Source: Micromonospora musae (GTDB lineage: Bacteria; Actinomycetota; Actinomycetes; Mycobacteriales; Micromonosporaceae). Taken from it: a stretch of DNA of 64,000 nt. Location of the stretch: the NCBI RefSeq assembly GCF_003626635.1, contig NZ_RAZT01000010.1, forward strand, positions 62,001-126,000. The letters are read 5' to 3'. The notes beneath the pieces were generated by a model that worked only from the letters and a program-made list of their open reading frames with translations, did not search any database and was not told the DNA's origin. Made by a program: the position numbers and the translations under genes. This document shows, piece by piece, positions 8,928-17,165 of this stretch (position 1 is its first letter; every line of letters begins with the position of its first letter).

Positions 8928-11147
8928 TCAGTTGGTGCCGCCCGGCTGGACGACCCCGTTGACCTTCAGGGTGTACGGCGCGTACTGGGTGACCTGCTCG
9001 GTCGGCTCGTCGTAGGCGACCACGGCGACGACCTTCGGGAAGATGCTCAGCAGGGCCAGCTGCAGCCGGTTGAGGGTGAGGCTGGACTTGCCGTCGAACT
9101 CGAACTGCCAGGCGCGCGAGTGCTTCTCGTCGATGCCGATCAGGCGCAGGTTCCAGTTGTCGACGGCGACCGGCTTGATCTCCGTGGGGGAGTCGAACGG
9201 GGTGAGGCTGCTGCCGTCGCTGACGGTGCTGCCGCCGACGGTGATGTCGTCGATCAGCCAGCCGCCCTCGTTGACGCCGCCGTCGCTGAGGTAGCGGAAG
9301 CCGAGCAGCACGGACTTGCCCGCGTACGCGGAGAGGTCGTAGCTGTGCGCCTCGAACCCGTTGGTGGTGCCGTTGACGCCCGGGCCGAGCGGCCCGTCGA
9401 TCGTCTTGTCACCCGGGATGACGGTGTAGGTGGCGCCGCCGTCGGTGGAGACGGTCACGTAGCCGTAGTCGAAGCCGAACTCCGCGCCGTACTTGGCGAC
9501 GAAGCGCAGCGTCGGGTCGGCCGTCGGCACGGTGACCTGGGTGACGGCATTGGCGTCGGTGTTGTTGCCGTTGCCGGAGAAGAGCACCGGGTTGCCCGCG
9601 CGGTCCGGGTCGTCGTTCACCACGGTCCAGGCCAGCGGCTGCGCGGGCAGGGTCTTGGCGCCCTGGAACGACAGCGACCGCAGGTCACTACCGCGGAGCA
9701 GCTGCCCGTTGGCCTTCTGCAGCGGCACGTAGTCGGCGCCGTTCGGCGCCGCGCCCGGGGTGGCGTTCGCGGCCGGGTTCGCCAGGTTGACCGTGGAGCG
9801 CAGGCTCTTCGTGGTGACCCGGCTCTTCGACACGCCGAGCATGACCCCGAGGCGGGAATCCCCGACGATCTTGTCGACCAGCGTCATCGTCTGGTAGTCG
9901 TGGATCACCTGGTACATGTCCTTGGCGCCCTCGGCCTTCAGGGCCGCCTGCAGGCTCGCCAGACCCTGCAGGTCACCGTCGTTGTGCAGGCGGTGGACGA
10001 TGTCGTTGCCGTACCGGTCGTAGAGGAACTGGATGAACGCGTAGGCGTTGCCGTAGTCGGCCAGCACCGCGTTCGCGTTGGGGCTCTCGTCCCACAGGTT
10101 CAGCGAGTTCTCCGGGCCGCCGCAGTCACGCGGGTTCGCGTTGTACGGCGTCTGCACGGTGCCGAAGCCCTGCTGGCAGAAGAGGTGGCTGTCGGCGCCC
10201 GCGTCGAAGACGGTCGCCTTGGTGTCGACGTACCCGGTGAGCGTCTGGGCGAAGTCGGAGAGCCCCTCGTTGAGCCAGACCCCCTCGAACGGGTCGGTGT
10301 AGTACTGCGCCAGGTGCTGCCACTCGTGGGCGAAGGTGCCCTCGTAGCTGAACGGGCGGGCCGGGCGGCTGGTGCACAGGTCGTCGGTCGGCTCGTTCGG
10401 CGGGTTCGCCCCGGTGCGGTGCAGCCAGTCGAACGCGTCGATGGTCATCACGTTGCGGTCGAAGAGCTCGTTGAGCTGCGCCGAGAAGAAACCGGCGACG
10501 TAGGTCGGCGCGGCCGGGAACTGGTAGTAGTTGTCGTCCCGGACGTTGTCGACCAGGGTGACGGTCTTGTTGCCCGCCCCGGTGTAGACGCCGCCGTTGC
10601 CGTCGGCGTCCGGCCCGACCTGGGCGTTCGCGCCGTCGCGGTCCGGCGGCCGGCTGAACGCCACCGTCTCCTTCGGGTACATGTTGGTGTCGAACTCGTG
10701 GACGAAGTTCTGCACCTGCTCGTCGGTGATCTGCGTCGACGAGGCGACCTGGTTCCGGCAGTCGTTCGCCGGGAACGCGATGTCGTTGGCGACCCACACC
10801 TCGACGTTGTCGCCGACTCCCCGCAGCGTGTAGTCCTTGCGGTAGTAGGTGCCGTCGATGTCGTCGAGCCCGAGCCACTGCCGGACGGTGCCGACCGCCG
10901 GCGTCTGTGCTGCGGCCTTCGCCCCCGAGCGCGCCTGGGCGCGCGGCTGGTAGCGGGTCGGGGTCTTGACCTCGTGGCCGTCGACCTTGAAGTGTTTGCG
11001 CGCGAGTTCGCGGGTGTCGTCGCTGGGCCGGTCGTTCTTCGCCGCCGGCTGGGCGGGCGCGGCCGACGCGGCAGAGGCGGGAAGGACGCTCAGAAACGGT
11101 ACGACGAGTGCGATGGCTGCGGCACCGGCTATCCGGCTGCGTGCCAT
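8928..11147 (-). CDS. Secreted M6-like zinc metalloprotease (immune inhibitor A-type)
   Basis: 739 residues. The ATG has AAGGGGGG upstream and opens a Sec signal peptide (about 1-30, ending PASAASAAPA). A pro-region follows (about 40-100). The catalytic site is HEWQHLAQYY (HExxH, about residues 274-278) followed by NEGLSDFAQTL, where Glu of NEGLS is the probable third zinc ligand (HExxH + E gluzincin pattern). The C-terminal half contains a jelly-roll segment (FEAHSYDLSAYAGKSVLLGFRYLSDGGVNEGGWLIDDI) typical of immune inhibitor A-like MAM/CUB-type domains. Probable role: extracellular protein degradation. Monocistronic between a hairpin (8879-8913) and a long divergent promoter region shared with the phosphodiester glycosidase at 11390. 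Confidence 0.8.
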   Translation of the reverse strand: MARSRIAGAAAIALVVPFLSVLPASAASAAPAQPAAKNDRPSDDTRELARKHFKVDGHEVKTPTRYQPRAQARSGAKAAAQTPAVGTVRQWLGLDDIDGTYYRKDYTLRGVGDNVEVWVANDIAFPANDCRNQVASSTQITDEQVQNFVHEFDTNMYPKETVAFSRPPDRDGANAQVGPDADGNGGVYTGAGNKTVTLVDNVRDDNYYQFPAAPTYVAGFFSAQLNELFDRNVMTIDAFDWLHRTGANPPNEPTDDLCTSRPARPFSYEGTFAHEWQHLAQYYTDPFEGVWLNEGLSDFAQTLTGYVDTKATVFDAGADSHLFCQQGFGTVQTPYNANPRDCGGPENSLNLWDESPNANAVLADYGNAYAFIQFLYDRYGNDIVHRLHNDGDLQGLASLQAALKAEGAKDMYQVIHDYQTMTLVDKIVGDSRLGVMLGVSKSRVTTKSLRSTVNLANPAANATPGAAPNGADYVPLQKANGQLLRGSDLRSLSFQGAKTLPAQPLAWTVVNDDPDRAGNPVLFSGNGNNTDANAVTQVTVPTADPTLRFVAKYGAEFGFDYGYVTVSTDGGATYTVIPGDKTIDGPLGPGVNGTTNGFEAHSYDLSAYAGKSVLLGFRYLSDGGVNEGGWLIDDITVGGSTVSDGSSLTPFDSPTEIKPVAVDNWNLRLIGIDEKHSRAWQFEFDGKSSLTLNRLQLALLSIFPKVVAVVAYDEPTEQVTQYAPYTLKVNGVVQPGGTN

Positions 11148-11389
11148 GAGCCCCCCTTGGGTGTGCTGAGTCCGGTGGACGACGCTCCGTTGCAGGCCAC
11201 CGGGATGTCATCCACGTTCGTACGCCGCTTGGTTGCCCTTGGCAATGATTTCCGCCCATGATCCACAGCACCGTCCACAGAGGTGAAACGGATTCACGAG
11301 CTGCCGGGTAAGCCCGCCTTACTCCATAGTTCGCCGAAGTGTCAGATGCCGTCGGGTAGATCGTTCCGTCTTGTCGGGAGGGTCAGGGC

Positions 11390-12685
11390 ATGACTGCTTC
11401 CACTTCTGGGCTGACCGGCCTGCGCCGGGCCGGCGCGCTCGCCGCCGCCGCGCTCGCCGCGATCAGCCTCGGCGTCGCGCCGGGCGCCCGCGCCGAGGCC
11501 GCCACCGGCACGCTCCCGCTCGGCGACGCGGACCTGACCGAGGTCACCTCCAGCAGCACCCTGGCCAAGGGCGTCACCCTGACCCGCATCGTGCGCGGCA
11601 CCGAGCCGGCCCCGGCCGACCAGATCAACACCACCACGCGCGGCCCGTGGGTGGTCAACGTCCTCACCATCGACCCGCGCAAGGCGCGCGGTCACCTGAA
11701 GGCCACCTACGGCCCGGACCTCGCCAAGGTCGAGAAGACCACCGACCTGGTACGCACCTCGGGCGCGCTGGCCGGCGTCAACGCCTCCTTCTTCACCTTC
11801 ACCGCCAGCCAGCTCTACCCGGGCGACCCGGTGGGGCTGGGGCTCTTCGGCGGGAAGCTGCTCAGCGAGCCGGTCACCGACCCGGCCGAGGCCAACTTCA
11901 TCGTCGACGCGAACAACAACAAGGCGATCACCGGCAAGCTGAGCTGGTCGGGCAGCGTCCGGAACAAGAAGACCGGCGCCAACCTGCCGCTGGAGTTCAT
12001 CAACCACCCGCCGGTGATCCCCGCCGGCTGCGCCACCCTCGCCGACCAGACGCAGTGCGCCCTGCCCGGTGACGTCGTGCAGTTCACCCCCGAGTTCGCC
12101 GCCGCCACCCCGGCCGGCGCCGGCGTGGAGGTCGTGCTCGACAAGCGCGGCTGCGTGGTGCGTACCGCCACCACCCGGGGCACCGCCCTCGCCGCCGGCC
12201 AGACGTCGCTGCAGGCGACCGGTCAGGAGAGCGCCGCCCTGCTCGCCCTCGCGGTGAAGGGCTGCGTCGAGCAGAAGTCGACGCTGACCGACCAGAACGG
12301 CAAGAAGCTCGCGCTGCGGCCCGGGCTCTTCGGCGTCACCGGGCGGTACCAGCTGACCAAGGCCGGTCAGATCGTGGTGCCCGACGGCGCCCCCGGTGAC
12401 AGCTTCTTCGGCCGCAACCCGCGCACCATCGCCGGCACCACCCAGGACGGGAAGATCGTGCTCGCCACCATCGACGGCCGGCAGACCACCAGCGTCGGCA
12501 CCACCATGGACGAGACGGCGGCCGTCGCCCAGGCGCTCGGCCTGACCGACGCGATCAACCTCGACGGCGGCGGCTCCACCTCGATGGCCGTCGCCGGCAC
12601 CCTGGTCAACCACCCGGGCGGCTCCGAGCGGGCCGTCGGTGACGCGCTCGTCTACGTGGACGGCCGATACCACAGCGGAAGCTGA
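11390..12685 (+). CDS. Secreted phosphodiester glycosidase-family protein (NAGPA domain), copy 1
   Basis: 431 residues with a Sec signal peptide (MTASTSGLTGLRRAGALAAA..., cleavage near ARAEA). The NAGPA-type fold is shown by GVNASFFTF (about residues 130-138) and by the C-terminal NLDGGGSTSMAV and PGGSERAVGDALVY motifs (about 392-425), which hold active-site residues in the phosphodiester glycosidase family (relatives: human uncovering enzyme NAGPA, bacterial YbaJ-like proteins). An insert of about 200 residues lies between the two halves. Likely cleaves a glycosyl-phosphodiester on cell-wall or exopolysaccharide; the substrate is unknown. A second homologue lies at 19014-20273. Transcribed alone, with a hairpin at 12699-12742 after its stop. 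Confidence 0.8.
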   Translation: MTASTSGLTGLRRAGALAAAALAAISLGVAPGARAEAATGTLPLGDADLTEVTSSSTLAKGVTLTRIVRGTEPAPADQINTTTRGPWVVNVLTIDPRKARGHLKATYGPDLAKVEKTTDLVRTSGALAGVNASFFTFTASQLYPGDPVGLGLFGGKLLSEPVTDPAEANFIVDANNNKAITGKLSWSGSVRNKKTGANLPLEFINHPPVIPAGCATLADQTQCALPGDVVQFTPEFAAATPAGAGVEVVLDKRGCVVRTATTRGTALAAGQTSLQATGQESAALLALAVKGCVEQKSTLTDQNGKKLALRPGLFGVTGRYQLTKAGQIVVPDGAPGDSFFGRNPRTIAGTTQDGKIVLATIDGRQTTSVGTTMDETAAVAQALGLTDAINLDGGGSTSMAVAGTLVNHPGGSERAVGDALVYVDGRYHSGS

Positions 12686-12698
12686 CACCTCGGCACCA

Positions 12699-12742
12699 GC
12701 GTGCGGGTGCGGCCGGCCATCGCGCCGACCGCACCCGCACGC
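12699..12742 (+). terminator. Hairpin terminator after phosphodiester glycosidase 1
   Basis: GCGTGCGGGTGCGG (12699-12712) pairs perfectly with CCGCACCCGCACGC (12729-12742) over a 16-nt loop, 14 nt after the TGA. Confidence 0.7.
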
Positions 12743-12785
12743 CGTTGCGGCGCGGCCATCGCGCCGGCCGCGCCCGCCGTTGCGG
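12715..12785. repeat. Imperfect direct repeat in the intergenic region
   Basis: Two copies of a GGCCATCGCGCCG...CCGTTGCGG unit, 12715-12750 and 12754-12785; the second differs by two substitutions and a small deletion. The first copy contains the right arm of the terminator, so it may be a slipped duplication of the stem region. Confidence 0.6.
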
Positions 12786-13018
12786 GACCTGACCGTCGGA
12801 GACGAGGCCGAGGCGCAGGCGACCGGCCCGCGGCGGTGCGGGCGGGTCTGACGGGAACACGATGCGCGTCGGACGCGAACGCGACAGGCAGCAGAATGAG
12901 GAGATTCACGCCGCCGTTGATCCCTGACATTCATGTCGGGCTGCCGATAGAACGGCGATTTCTTCGATCACTCTCCGTCGATAGCGTGGCGCGCAAAGGC
13001 CGTCACGAAAGGCGGACG

Positions 13019-13666
13019 ATGAACTACCGAATCCCTGCACTGTCCCGGCGACGCGTCCTCGTGGGCGCCGCCGCGGCCTCGGCGGCAACGGCCGCCGGGG
13101 CGAGCACGGCACACGCCGCGCCACCCACCACCCGCCCAGCGCAACCCCAGGTCAGCCGGGGTCGCATCGCGGGCGCTCGGCTCACCGGCGGACCGGTCCG
13201 CGTCGAGGCGGACTTCGCCGATCGGCTCGACGACTGGCTGGCGTTCTGGTCGGCCAACTCGCCCCGCCGGTGGAGCAGCCCGGTGGAGGTGGACGGCGAG
13301 ACCGACGCCACCGGCGCGGCGTTCACGCTGCGCGCCATCCGGGTCGTCCGCGACGACCAACCCATCGAGGTGTTCACGGCGGGCCGGGTCGACGCCGCGC
13401 ACCTGGCCACCCTCGCCAGCCTCCACCACCACTTCCCGCTGGTCGGCGTCGTGGCCGGCGGCGGGCTGCGGGTGACCGACGGGCCGGCCGGCTTCACCGG
13501 CAGCCCCGAGCAGGTGGCGTTCGGGGTCACCGCCTGCCGCGAACTGTGGGGTCTGCGTACGGCCGGTCCCGCCGCCTGGCGCGAGCAGGTCGGCGGACGG
13601 CGAGCCGACGCGTGGGCGGCGTTCACCAGGGAGAGTCTGCGGCGCGGGCTGCGGACCGAAGCGTAA
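13019..13666 (+). CDS. TAT-exported protein of unknown function
   Basis: 215 residues. The ATG at 13019 was preferred to an in-frame start far upstream because it begins a clear twin-arginine signal peptide (LSRRRVLVGAAAASAATAAG, cleavage near THAAP) and has AAAGG upstream. The mature part (about 45-215) has DDWLAFWSANSP, an EVDGETDATG strand, a VEVFTAGRVDAAHLATLASLHHHFPLVG segment and a C-terminal helix. No enzyme motif recognised. First gene of a likely three-gene unit: the next start is 19 nt after its stop and the third gene overlaps the second. Export through the TAT pathway suggests a folded, perhaps cofactor-bearing protein acting outside the membrane. Confidence 0.7.
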   Translation: MNYRIPALSRRRVLVGAAAASAATAAGASTAHAAPPTTRPAQPQVSRGRIAGARLTGGPVRVEADFADRLDDWLAFWSANSPRRWSSPVEVDGETDATGAAFTLRAIRVVRDDQPIEVFTAGRVDAAHLATLASLHHHFPLVGVVAGGGLRVTDGPAGFTGSPEQVAFGVTACRELWGLRTAGPAAWREQVGGRRADAWAAFTRESLRRGLRTEA

Positions 13667-13685
13667 CGACCATCGGAGGTTAGAC

Positions 13686-13946
13686 ATGGCACGCAGCGAG
13701 TTCCGGTTCGTGGTCGACGGCGTCGAGCTGACCACCGAACAGCAGAGCCTCATCGCCGGTGAGATCCAGAAGGCGGGGCTGAAAGCCCTCGCAGTCGCCG
13801 GCACGAAACTGACCAACCCGCTCTCCGTCGGGCACGCCAACCTGAAGCTGCGCCCCGAGTGGTACGGGCTCTGGGTCCTCGACGGCCCGTTCGCCGACGA
13901 ACTCGGCAAGAAGATCAACGACATCGGGTTCTGGGTGCAGCGGTGA
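13686..13946 (+). CDS. Small conserved-looking protein, unknown function (86 residues)
   Basis: ATG at 13686 with GGAGG at 13675-13679 (ATCGGAGGTTAGAC). The sequence alternates short beta-like pieces (SEFRFVVDGVEL) and one helix (TTEQQSLIAGEIQKAGLKAL), then WYGLWVLDGPFADELGKKI and ends GFWVQR. No signal peptide, no cysteine. It overlaps the following gene by 4 nt (GTGA), so the two are translationally coupled and probably act together. Family unknown; size and composition would suit an adaptor or a peptide/partner protein of the cysteine-rich product downstream. Confidence 0.7.
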   Translation: MARSEFRFVVDGVELTTEQQSLIAGEIQKAGLKALAVAGTKLTNPLSVGHANLKLRPEWYGLWVLDGPFADELGKKINDIGFWVQR

Positions 13947-14344
13947 CCGACCCGGTCCACCCGCCGGACCCGCCGGAGCGGATGTGCCCGAGTACGCCCG
14001 CGGCCAACGCCACGGTCTTCCTCGGCATGATCACTCCGGCGGGTCAGGTCGCCTACGTCACGCCACAGCTGCCCGCCGACGTCGCCCTCGCCACGGCCGA
14101 CCCGGACCGGCCGGTGGAGTCCCAACTCCGCCTCGCCGGCCCCTGCGTCACCACCTCGTGCGGCTTCTGGACCGGCGCCCACTGCGGTCTCGGCGAACGC
14201 CTCGCCGCCTCGTACCAGGAGACCACCGGCGAGACCGAGGCCGAGCTGCCGCGCTGCGCCATCCGGCGCAGTTGCCGCTGGTACGCCGAGCAGGGCCGCT
14301 CCGCCTGCGCCGCCTGCTCCTACGTCGTCACCGACGCCCGCTGA
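13943..14344 (+). CDS. Cysteine-rich protein, putative metal or Fe-S binder, unknown function
   Basis: 133 residues from the GTG at 13943, chosen because it overlaps the preceding stop as GTGA. Eight cysteines in ordered groups: one near residue 15 (ERMCPS), CVTTSCGFWTGAHCGLG (about 72-88, C-x5-C-x7-C), CAIRRSC (about 111-117) and SACAACSY (about 126-131). The spacing suggests an iron-sulfur cluster or zinc site rather than disulfides, since no export signal is present. I do not recognise the family. Last gene of the 13019-14344 unit; followed by 350 nt without genes and a very stable hairpin. Confidence 0.7.
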   Translation: MTDPVHPPDPPERMCPSTPAANATVFLGMITPAGQVAYVTPQLPADVALATADPDRPVESQLRLAGPCVTTSCGFWTGAHCGLGERLAASYQETTGETEAELPRCAIRRSCRWYAEQGRSACAACSYVVTDAR

Positions 14345-14693
14345 CCTGCCCGTCCTGCTTCGGAGCGAGGGTTGGCACCCGGATCCTTTCGAGCTGAATC
14401 GTTTACGACATCGGTGTCGGGGTGGTGCGTCAAGACCCTGATGCGTTCGCGACATCAGCTCTGAAGGCGACGAGGTGCACGTCCCCGCCGCGACCGGCCG
14501 GGACCTACAATGTCGTACTCCCGCCGGTCCTCGGCCGAGCCGTGGCGGGTCGGGCCCCGGGTGCCGGCCGGCGGAACGCCAAGGGTCCCGGGCCCCGTCG
14601 GCCTGCTCAGGCCACCGGCGTGGTGGTGCTGGCCGCAGCCCCGACCGTGGTCGGGGCTGCGGCGACCCGAGCCGCCGATAGGCGATCAGCGGC
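14345..14693. other. Gene-free stretch with a strong hairpin
   Basis: Convergent intergenic region between the cysteine-rich gene and the GYD gene. Open frames here lack codon bias of real genes. The only structured element seen is the hairpin at 14632-14663. Confidence 0.5.
14632..14663. terminator. Perfect 14-bp bidirectional hairpin
   Basis: GCCGCAGCCCCGAC (14632-14645) pairs with GTCGGGGCTGCGGC (14650-14663) over CGTG. It lies between convergent genes, 31 nt beyond the stop of the minus-strand GYD gene. Confidence 0.85.
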
Positions 14694-15014
14694 TCACGCG
14701 CCCGGCGACTGATACTTGAGCTGCTGGCGGGTGGCCTCGTCGACCTCCTCCGGCGTCAGCAGTGGTGTGACGCGGGTGTCGACGCCACCGGCCGCCCGGA
14801 TGGCGATGGCCAGCGCCGCCGCCGTCTTGTGGTCGGGCAGTTCGCACACCACGTACGTGTCGTGCTCCCCGAGACCGAAGCTGAGCGATTCCACCCGCCC
14901 GCCGAGCCCTTCGATCGCCTTCGTGGCGGCCGCGGCCCGTTTGCTGCCGCCGTCCTTCATCAGGCCCTTGACCCCGTCAAGGGTGTAGGTCGACTTGAGC
15001 AGGAACTTCGCCAT
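14694..15014 (-). CDS. GYD domain-containing protein
   Basis: 106 residues from the ATG at 15014, preceded by GAGAGGTGA; an in-frame Met 78 nt upstream lacks a site and would add an atypical basic leader. The sequence MAKFLLKSTYTLDGVKGLMKDG, the central GLGGRVESLSFGLGEHDTYVVCELPD and the ending VTPLLTPEEVDEA match the GYD family (small dimeric ferredoxin-like/alpha-beta-barrel proteins about 100 residues long, function unknown). Stand-alone; no co-transcribed partner except possibly the 72-residue frame upstream at 15101-15319, which reads in the same direction. Confidence 0.85.
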   Translation of the reverse strand: MAKFLLKSTYTLDGVKGLMKDGGSKRAAAATKAIEGLGGRVESLSFGLGEHDTYVVCELPDHKTAAALAIAIRAAGGVDTRVTPLLTPEEVDEATRQQLKYQSPGA

Positions 15015-15100
15015 CTCGACGTCACCTCTCACGCATCGGGCCGCCACGCGTGGGCGCGACTGCCGGCTCCGGACCGCCGTGCGCCGTACCACGATCGTGG

Positions 15101-15319
15101 TCAGCTGCCCTGGCGCTGCACCCGTCCGCTGCCCTCGACCTTGGCCCGCCCCTGGTTCCGTTCGGAGCCGGAGGTGCCGGTCGCGGCGCGCAGGTGCCGC
15201 CGCTCCGGCGAACGTTCCACCTCCGAGCCCTGCCGGCCCCGGGCACCGCTGCCCGAATGTCGCCGGCCGCGCGCCGACTCGCCGCCAGGATCATGCTTGT
15301 TCGGCTTCTGGCTACCCAT
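15101..15319 (-). CDS. Small hydrophilic, Arg/Gly/Ser-rich protein (possible)
   Basis: 72 residues: MGSQKPNKHDPGGESARGRR then RHSGSGARGRQGSEVERSPERRHL and so on. Highly charged and probably disordered. It reads like a conserved small actinobacterial hypothetical because of its regular ATG start and KPNKHDPGGESARG opening, but the composition could arise by chance in a GC-rich antisense frame. No strong ribosome-binding site is seen. No function can be assigned. Confidence 0.4.
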   Translation of the reverse strand: MGSQKPNKHDPGGESARGRRHSGSGARGRQGSEVERSPERRHLRAATGTSGSERNQGRAKVEGSGRVQRQGS

Positions 15320-15450
15320 GGCCGGCGCGTACCCGGTCCGTCGTCGGCTACTCCTGCGCGCCGGGGCGGTCGAACGCTGTCAACGTCGATGTGCCGCTCG
15401 GCTGGCCGTCGCCGTCCGACCGGTAGGGTTCCCGCAGCGGCTAGTGAGGG

Positions 15451-16785
15451 GTGAGGGTCGTGCTGGCTGGGCTGGAGCTGCCGCCCGCGGTGGAGGCGGA
15501 ACGGGTCATCGGGGCGGTCCTGGCCGACCTGCGCTCCGGTGACCACCGCGGCGTGGTCGTCGACTCGCCGCCCGGCGCCGGCAAGTCGACCCTGGTCGTC
15601 CGGGCCGCCGCCGAACTCGCCGAGGCCGGCGAACCGCTGATCATCGTGGCGCAGACCAACGAGCAGGTCGACGACCTCATCGACCGCCTCGCCCGCAAGG
15701 CCCCCGAGCTGCGCATCGGCCGCCTCTCCGCCGCCGACTACCAGCCCTCCGAGCGGGTGCGGGACCACGCGACGGTGCGGGTGGCCGCGAAGGTCGCGGA
15801 CCTCGGCGGCCCGGCCGTCATCATCGGTACGGCCGCCAAGTGGGCCACCGTCACCGAGGGCTGCTGGCCGTGGGCGATTGTCGACGAGGCGTACCAGATG
15901 CGCTCGGATGCGCTGCTGCGGGTGGCCGGCAGGTTCGAGCGGGCGCTCTTCGTGGGCGACCCCGGGCAGCTCGATCCCTTTTCCACTGTGGACACCGCGC
16001 GCTGGACCGGCCTGAGCTGGGATCCGATGCAGTCGGCGGTGGCCGTGCTGCTGCGGCACAACCCGGAGCTTCCCGTGCACCGGTTGCCGGTGTCGTGGCG
16101 GCTGCCCTCGTCGGCCGCCCCGGTGGTCGCCCGCGCCTTCTACCCCTTCACCGGCTTCCGGGCCGGCACCGGCCCCGACGACCGAGCGTTGTCGTTGACC
16201 GAGGGCGGGAAGGGGGACGCGGTCGACGCCGCGATCGAGGTGGCCGTCGCCTCCGGCTGGGGGCTCTACGAGCTGCCCGAGCGGCACACCCTGCGTACCG
16301 ATGAGGAGGCCGCCGCGGCCTGCGCGGCGCTCGCGGTGCGGCTGCTGGAGCGCGGCGCGGTCGCCGTCTCCGAGCACCACCCGGCCGGCGCACCGGTGAC
16401 CGCCGACCGGATCGCCGTCGGAGCGGCCCACCGCGATCAGGCGGCGGCGATCCGCGCGCAGCTCGGCGCGGCCGGCGAGGGCATCACCGTCGACACCGCC
16501 AACCGGCTCCAGGGCCGGGAGTACGACGTGACGATCGTGCTGCACCCGCTCTCCGGTCGGCGCGACGCCACGGCGTTCCACCTGGAGTCGGGGCGGCTCT
16601 GCGTGCTGGCGTCCCGGCACCGGCACGCCTGCATCGTGGTGGCCCGCGACGGGATCGCCGACCTGCTCGACGCCCACCCGTCGACCGAGCCGATGCACCT
16701 CGACGTTCCGGTCAAGTTCCCGGACGGCTGGGAGGCGAACCACTCGATGATCAATTACCTCAAGGCGTACGGCCTGCGCCGTTGA
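15451..16785 (+). CDS. Compact SF1-type (Upf1/DNA2-like) AAA ATPase
   Basis: 444 residues from GTG 15451; GTG 15460 is an alternative because GAGGGG and GTGAGGG lie just before it. Walker A SPPGAGKST (about 39-47), IIVAQTNEQVDDL motif Ia, WAIVDEAYQM Walker B (about 144-149), FVGDPGQLDPF motif III, PVSWRLP motif IV, DTANRLQGREYDVTIVLHPL motif V and VLASRHRHACIVVAR motif VI. It has all SF1 motifs but lacks the long 1B/1C insertions and any accessory domain, so it is about half the usual size. Probable nucleic-acid translocase or ATPase, role unknown. Monocistronic, ending in a hairpin shared with the convergent 16838 gene. Confidence 0.8.
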   Translation: MRVVLAGLELPPAVEAERVIGAVLADLRSGDHRGVVVDSPPGAGKSTLVVRAAAELAEAGEPLIIVAQTNEQVDDLIDRLARKAPELRIGRLSAADYQPSERVRDHATVRVAAKVADLGGPAVIIGTAAKWATVTEGCWPWAIVDEAYQMRSDALLRVAGRFERALFVGDPGQLDPFSTVDTARWTGLSWDPMQSAVAVLLRHNPELPVHRLPVSWRLPSSAAPVVARAFYPFTGFRAGTGPDDRALSLTEGGKGDAVDAAIEVAVASGWGLYELPERHTLRTDEEAAAACAALAVRLLERGAVAVSEHHPAGAPVTADRIAVGAAHRDQAAAIRAQLGAAGEGITVDTANRLQGREYDVTIVLHPLSGRRDATAFHLESGRLCVLASRHRHACIVVARDGIADLLDAHPSTEPMHLDVPVKFPDGWEANHSMINYLKAYGLRR

Positions 16786-16791
16786 GCCCCA

Positions 16792-16830
16792 CCCGCCGCT
16801 CCGGCCGGTGACGGGAGACCGGAGGGCGGG
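16792..16830. terminator. Imperfect bidirectional hairpin
   Basis: CCCGCCGCTCCGGCC pairs with GACCGGAGGGCGGG apart from a short bulge and a G-T pair; it sits between convergent stops at 16785 and 16838. Confidence 0.5.
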
Positions 16831-16837
16831 CGGGAGG

Positions 16838-17140
16838 TCAGGTCTTGTGTTGCAGGACCGGGGCAATGCGGAACTCGACGGTGTCCTGGTCGATCGTGTC
16901 GTGCACCGGTGAGTCGGCCATCTCCGTCAGGATGCCGGAGGCGCTGCGCCGGCCGTCGGCGGCGGATTCCCACGCGATGACATCGATGACCACGCCGTCG
17001 CTGGTCATGGTGATACGTCGCCAGCGGAAGCCGCGCTGGCGGAGCAGGTAGGCGTTGATGTCCTCGTTCGCCGCCACGAAGTCCGCGCCGGTGAGGCCGG
17101 GTGCGAGGCGGAACGTGGTGACTTCGAGCGCTTCGCTCAT
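16838..17140 (-). CDS. Small protein of dimeric alpha/beta-barrel type, unknown function
   Basis: 100 residues. MSEALEVTTFRLAPGLTGADFVAANEDINAYLLRQRGFRWRR followed by VVIDVIAWES and ending DTVEFRIAPVL; this beta-alpha-beta-beta-alpha-beta layout with a repeated strand around an ABM/Dabb-like core is typical of monooxygenase-like or stress-responsive dimeric barrels. No catalytic residue can be picked out. It begins 25 nt after the stop of the SDR gene on the same strand, so the two form an operon whose promoter faces the XRE regulator. GAAGACAGGAGTACGACG provides the ribosome-binding site. Confidence 0.7.
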   Translation of the reverse strand: MSEALEVTTFRLAPGLTGADFVAANEDINAYLLRQRGFRWRRITMTSDGVVIDVIAWESAADGRRSASGILTEMADSPVHDTIDQDTVEFRIAPVLQHKT

Positions 17141-17165
17141 CGTCGTACTCCTGTCTTCCCGGTGG

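Larger units (their letters stand above)
12686..13018. other. Gene-free stretch between glycosidase and small-protein operon
   Basis: Holds the terminator and direct repeat listed separately and, from about 12890 on, a less GC-rich part that is the likely promoter region for the 13019-14344 operon (AAAGGCGG about 5 nt before the ATG at 13019). Frames open here in several phases but show no actinobacterial codon signature. Confidence 0.5.

Noticed and set aside
9120..11261. 713-residue plus-strand open frame
   Set aside because: Antisense to the metalloprotease; its composition (Val/Arg/Gly/Asp) is the usual shadow of high-GC third-position bias.
14422..14712. 96-residue plus-strand frame in the convergent gap
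   Set aside because: Runs through the 14632-14663 terminator hairpin; no coding signature.
15022..16866. 614-residue minus-strand open frame
   Set aside because: Antisense to the compact SF1 ATPase; no motif or initiation site.
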